Assembly (NCBI GenBank): GCA_036937835.1
Contig: CM072863.1
Span: 21,977,501 to 22,041,500 of the forward strand
From: Pampus argenteus
Taxonomy: Eukaryota; Chordata; Actinopteri; Scombriformes; Stromateidae
DNA: 64,000 nt
Direction: 5' to 3'
Shown: positions 62,501-64,000 of the stretch, one piece after another
Layout of the letters: the number at the start of each line of letters is the position of its first letter
Numbering within the stretch: position 1 is the first letter of the stretch
The notes under the pieces: generated by a model
Databases searched by the model: none
Told to the model about the DNA's origin: nothing
The model's input: only the letters and a program-made list of their open reading frames with translations
Position numbers and translations under genes: made by a program

Positions 62501-64000
62501 TCATTTGTGCGGAAACCCATGCAGTTGTAACATAATAATCCGCTGCAATACATCTCTGTGAAAATGCATATTAAATTATGAGGTCAGTTGAGATGAACAA
62601 GCATGAAGCGGAAGCTACACGATGGCCATTGCATCAAATATGCAGCACGTAAGATGATACTTGTAATGTGATGACTGTCAAAATCCCAAATAATTTAATA
62701 ACACATGTGCTGATGGGAATGTTGCTAATGCTAATGTTATGAATAAGGGTATAAAGAAAAGACGGTGTCAACAGTATTGACAGATCTGTGTATCAAGACA
62801 CACACACGCACACACACACACATTCTACACATAGCTGCCACATAAAGCTGCTGTAATGAATATTTTAATATTACAATGGATCAAATGACTATATGATGTG
62901 AAACGAGTCGCATGAGAATTATCACCCCACTACAAAACTTTATGGCAAAGCCAGCTGTGGTAATTTGGTGCCCTGAGACAGACTCCACTGACATCCTGAG
63001 GGGGATTAATCCTTTTTTTAATATTCCCCTCCACTCAAAAATGTGTTTTTCATCCTTGTTTGAGCTTCCCTGTGCAGAATGATGTATGTGCAGTTTGTTT
63101 TAGAAGACCTAACCTGGTTATATTTACAGGATATGATAACTAACATTATTCACACACCAGCATCTGTCAGCTGAGGTTCAGGTTTTATCAATTGGCTTAT
63201 CAGATTTCCACCTATGGCTGCACTTACCACACATTTTGATCCAATAATTATTGATTGTCTCCTATATACTGTAATTCTATAATAGGTCTGCATTTCATTT
63301 TACATGTTTCACCGTTACAGGGAGTTAGTGCTGTAACTATTTCTTGGTGAGAAACAACTGGACACATTGGTCTTGTCACTGAGAGGTTGCCAAGCAACCG
63401 AGAAATAATCCAGTGAGTAGTAGTCTGCAAAACCACGACATGTTTCTTACATTTCTGTTTGTGTACAGATTAAACAAATAAGATATACATCTGGGCAGAG
63501 CCACGGTAGCTGTTTACCCCTGTTCCAGTCTTTATGCTAAGCCAAGCTGGCTGCAGCTTTAAATTTATCAAAGCGGCATCAATCTTCTCAGCAAGAAAGC
63601 TAATAAGCCTATTTACCTAAGTATTCCTGTAAAGCATCAATTGCATGACAGATGCACATTTGTTTTTCTCCAGCTCATTTATTTAGGACACATAAGAGCG
63701 TTCCGTTTTCTAACCAAAATCACTTGAATGTGCAAAAGGTTCAACATATCTCGTTGGAAAAATGGAGCTTAGAAGTAGCTTTTGGTGACTTTAGTCATCT
63801 GGCATGAATACAACAGTTGATAATATCAACCGTGGAGGAGAACTATGTGAGACACATAGATGCTACTGGAGACTGCAGCAGTTCTCACTCTTAGATACTG
63901 TATATAAAAGAAGAGGAGATGAAGAGTCTGCTGTAAATGAAGGTATGGAGGCAGCAGATGATCTGCGGGGTGAAGATCTTTCAGAGTACCCCCAGTGCTG
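59526..64000. other. Non-coding
   Basis: (CA)n at about 59711-59731, 62023-62041, 62399-62423 and 62799-62822; A run at about 59918-59934. An acceptor-like TTTTGTTTTTTCTCAG ends at 61439 and is followed by an open frame to about 61693 (GLVESKPELGKMKKYADPKK...), unrecognised and without a donor. The 122-codon frame at 60639 has no domain. Confidence 0.45.

Overview
The window looks like non-coding nuclear DNA of a teleost fish, probably a percomorph. The evidence is the repeat content: very dense (CA)n/(TG)n arrays, a non-LTR retrotransposon (LINE) of the type common in teleosts with its usual (TTTGA)n-type tail, tRNA-headed SINE-like pieces, a terminal fragment of a 'GGGCTGCAACTA...' transposon, and a diverged tandem repeat of about 120-145 bp that I recognise from many fish genomes. 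These assignments rest on recognition by eye, not on a database search. Most of the long open frames exist because TG/CA, CT and AGGAG repeats contain few or no stop codons. I find no complete, recognisable protein gene and no rRNA, tRNA gene or CRISPR.

Layout. 0-6 kb: transposon fragment, (AT)n, (AAAG)n, otherwise unique sequence. 6-19 kb: one of the densest runs of CA/TG arrays, a copy of the dispersed repeat (9.76 kb), a MITE-like element (15.48-16.12 kb) and a perfect hairpin (15.3 kb). 19.07-19.55 kb: an isolated CpG-rich segment that resembles a promoter or first exon. 22.1-23.3 kb: a 5'-truncated LINE on the minus strand with an undamaged C-terminal reverse-transcriptase reading frame and a candidate 12-bp target-site duplication. 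29.7 kb: a SINE-like copy that contains a CA array. 36.8-37.5 kb: five tandem units of the dispersed repeat, followed by a second transposon-like fragment. 38.4 kb: a small ORF that looks like a signal-peptide exon. 39.6 kb: a second, decayed LINE fragment. 45.35-46.61 kb: the most gene-like segment, with a duplicated 50-bp unit carrying ATTGGGCGG, a CpG cluster, a TATA box, a splice-acceptor-like site, a cysteine-rich ORF and an AATAAA. 48.95-49.51 kb: two overlapping CpG-rich ORFs. 58.7-59.5 kb: a pentanucleotide AGGAG satellite inside an approximately 800-bp purine-rich strand with G-quadruplex motifs.

No gene cooperation can be described, because no gene is established. The 46 kb, 49 kb, 38.4 kb and 19 kb segments are hypotheses for transcript or protein comparison. 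The rest is intergenic or long-intron sequence shaped by microsatellites and old transposons.
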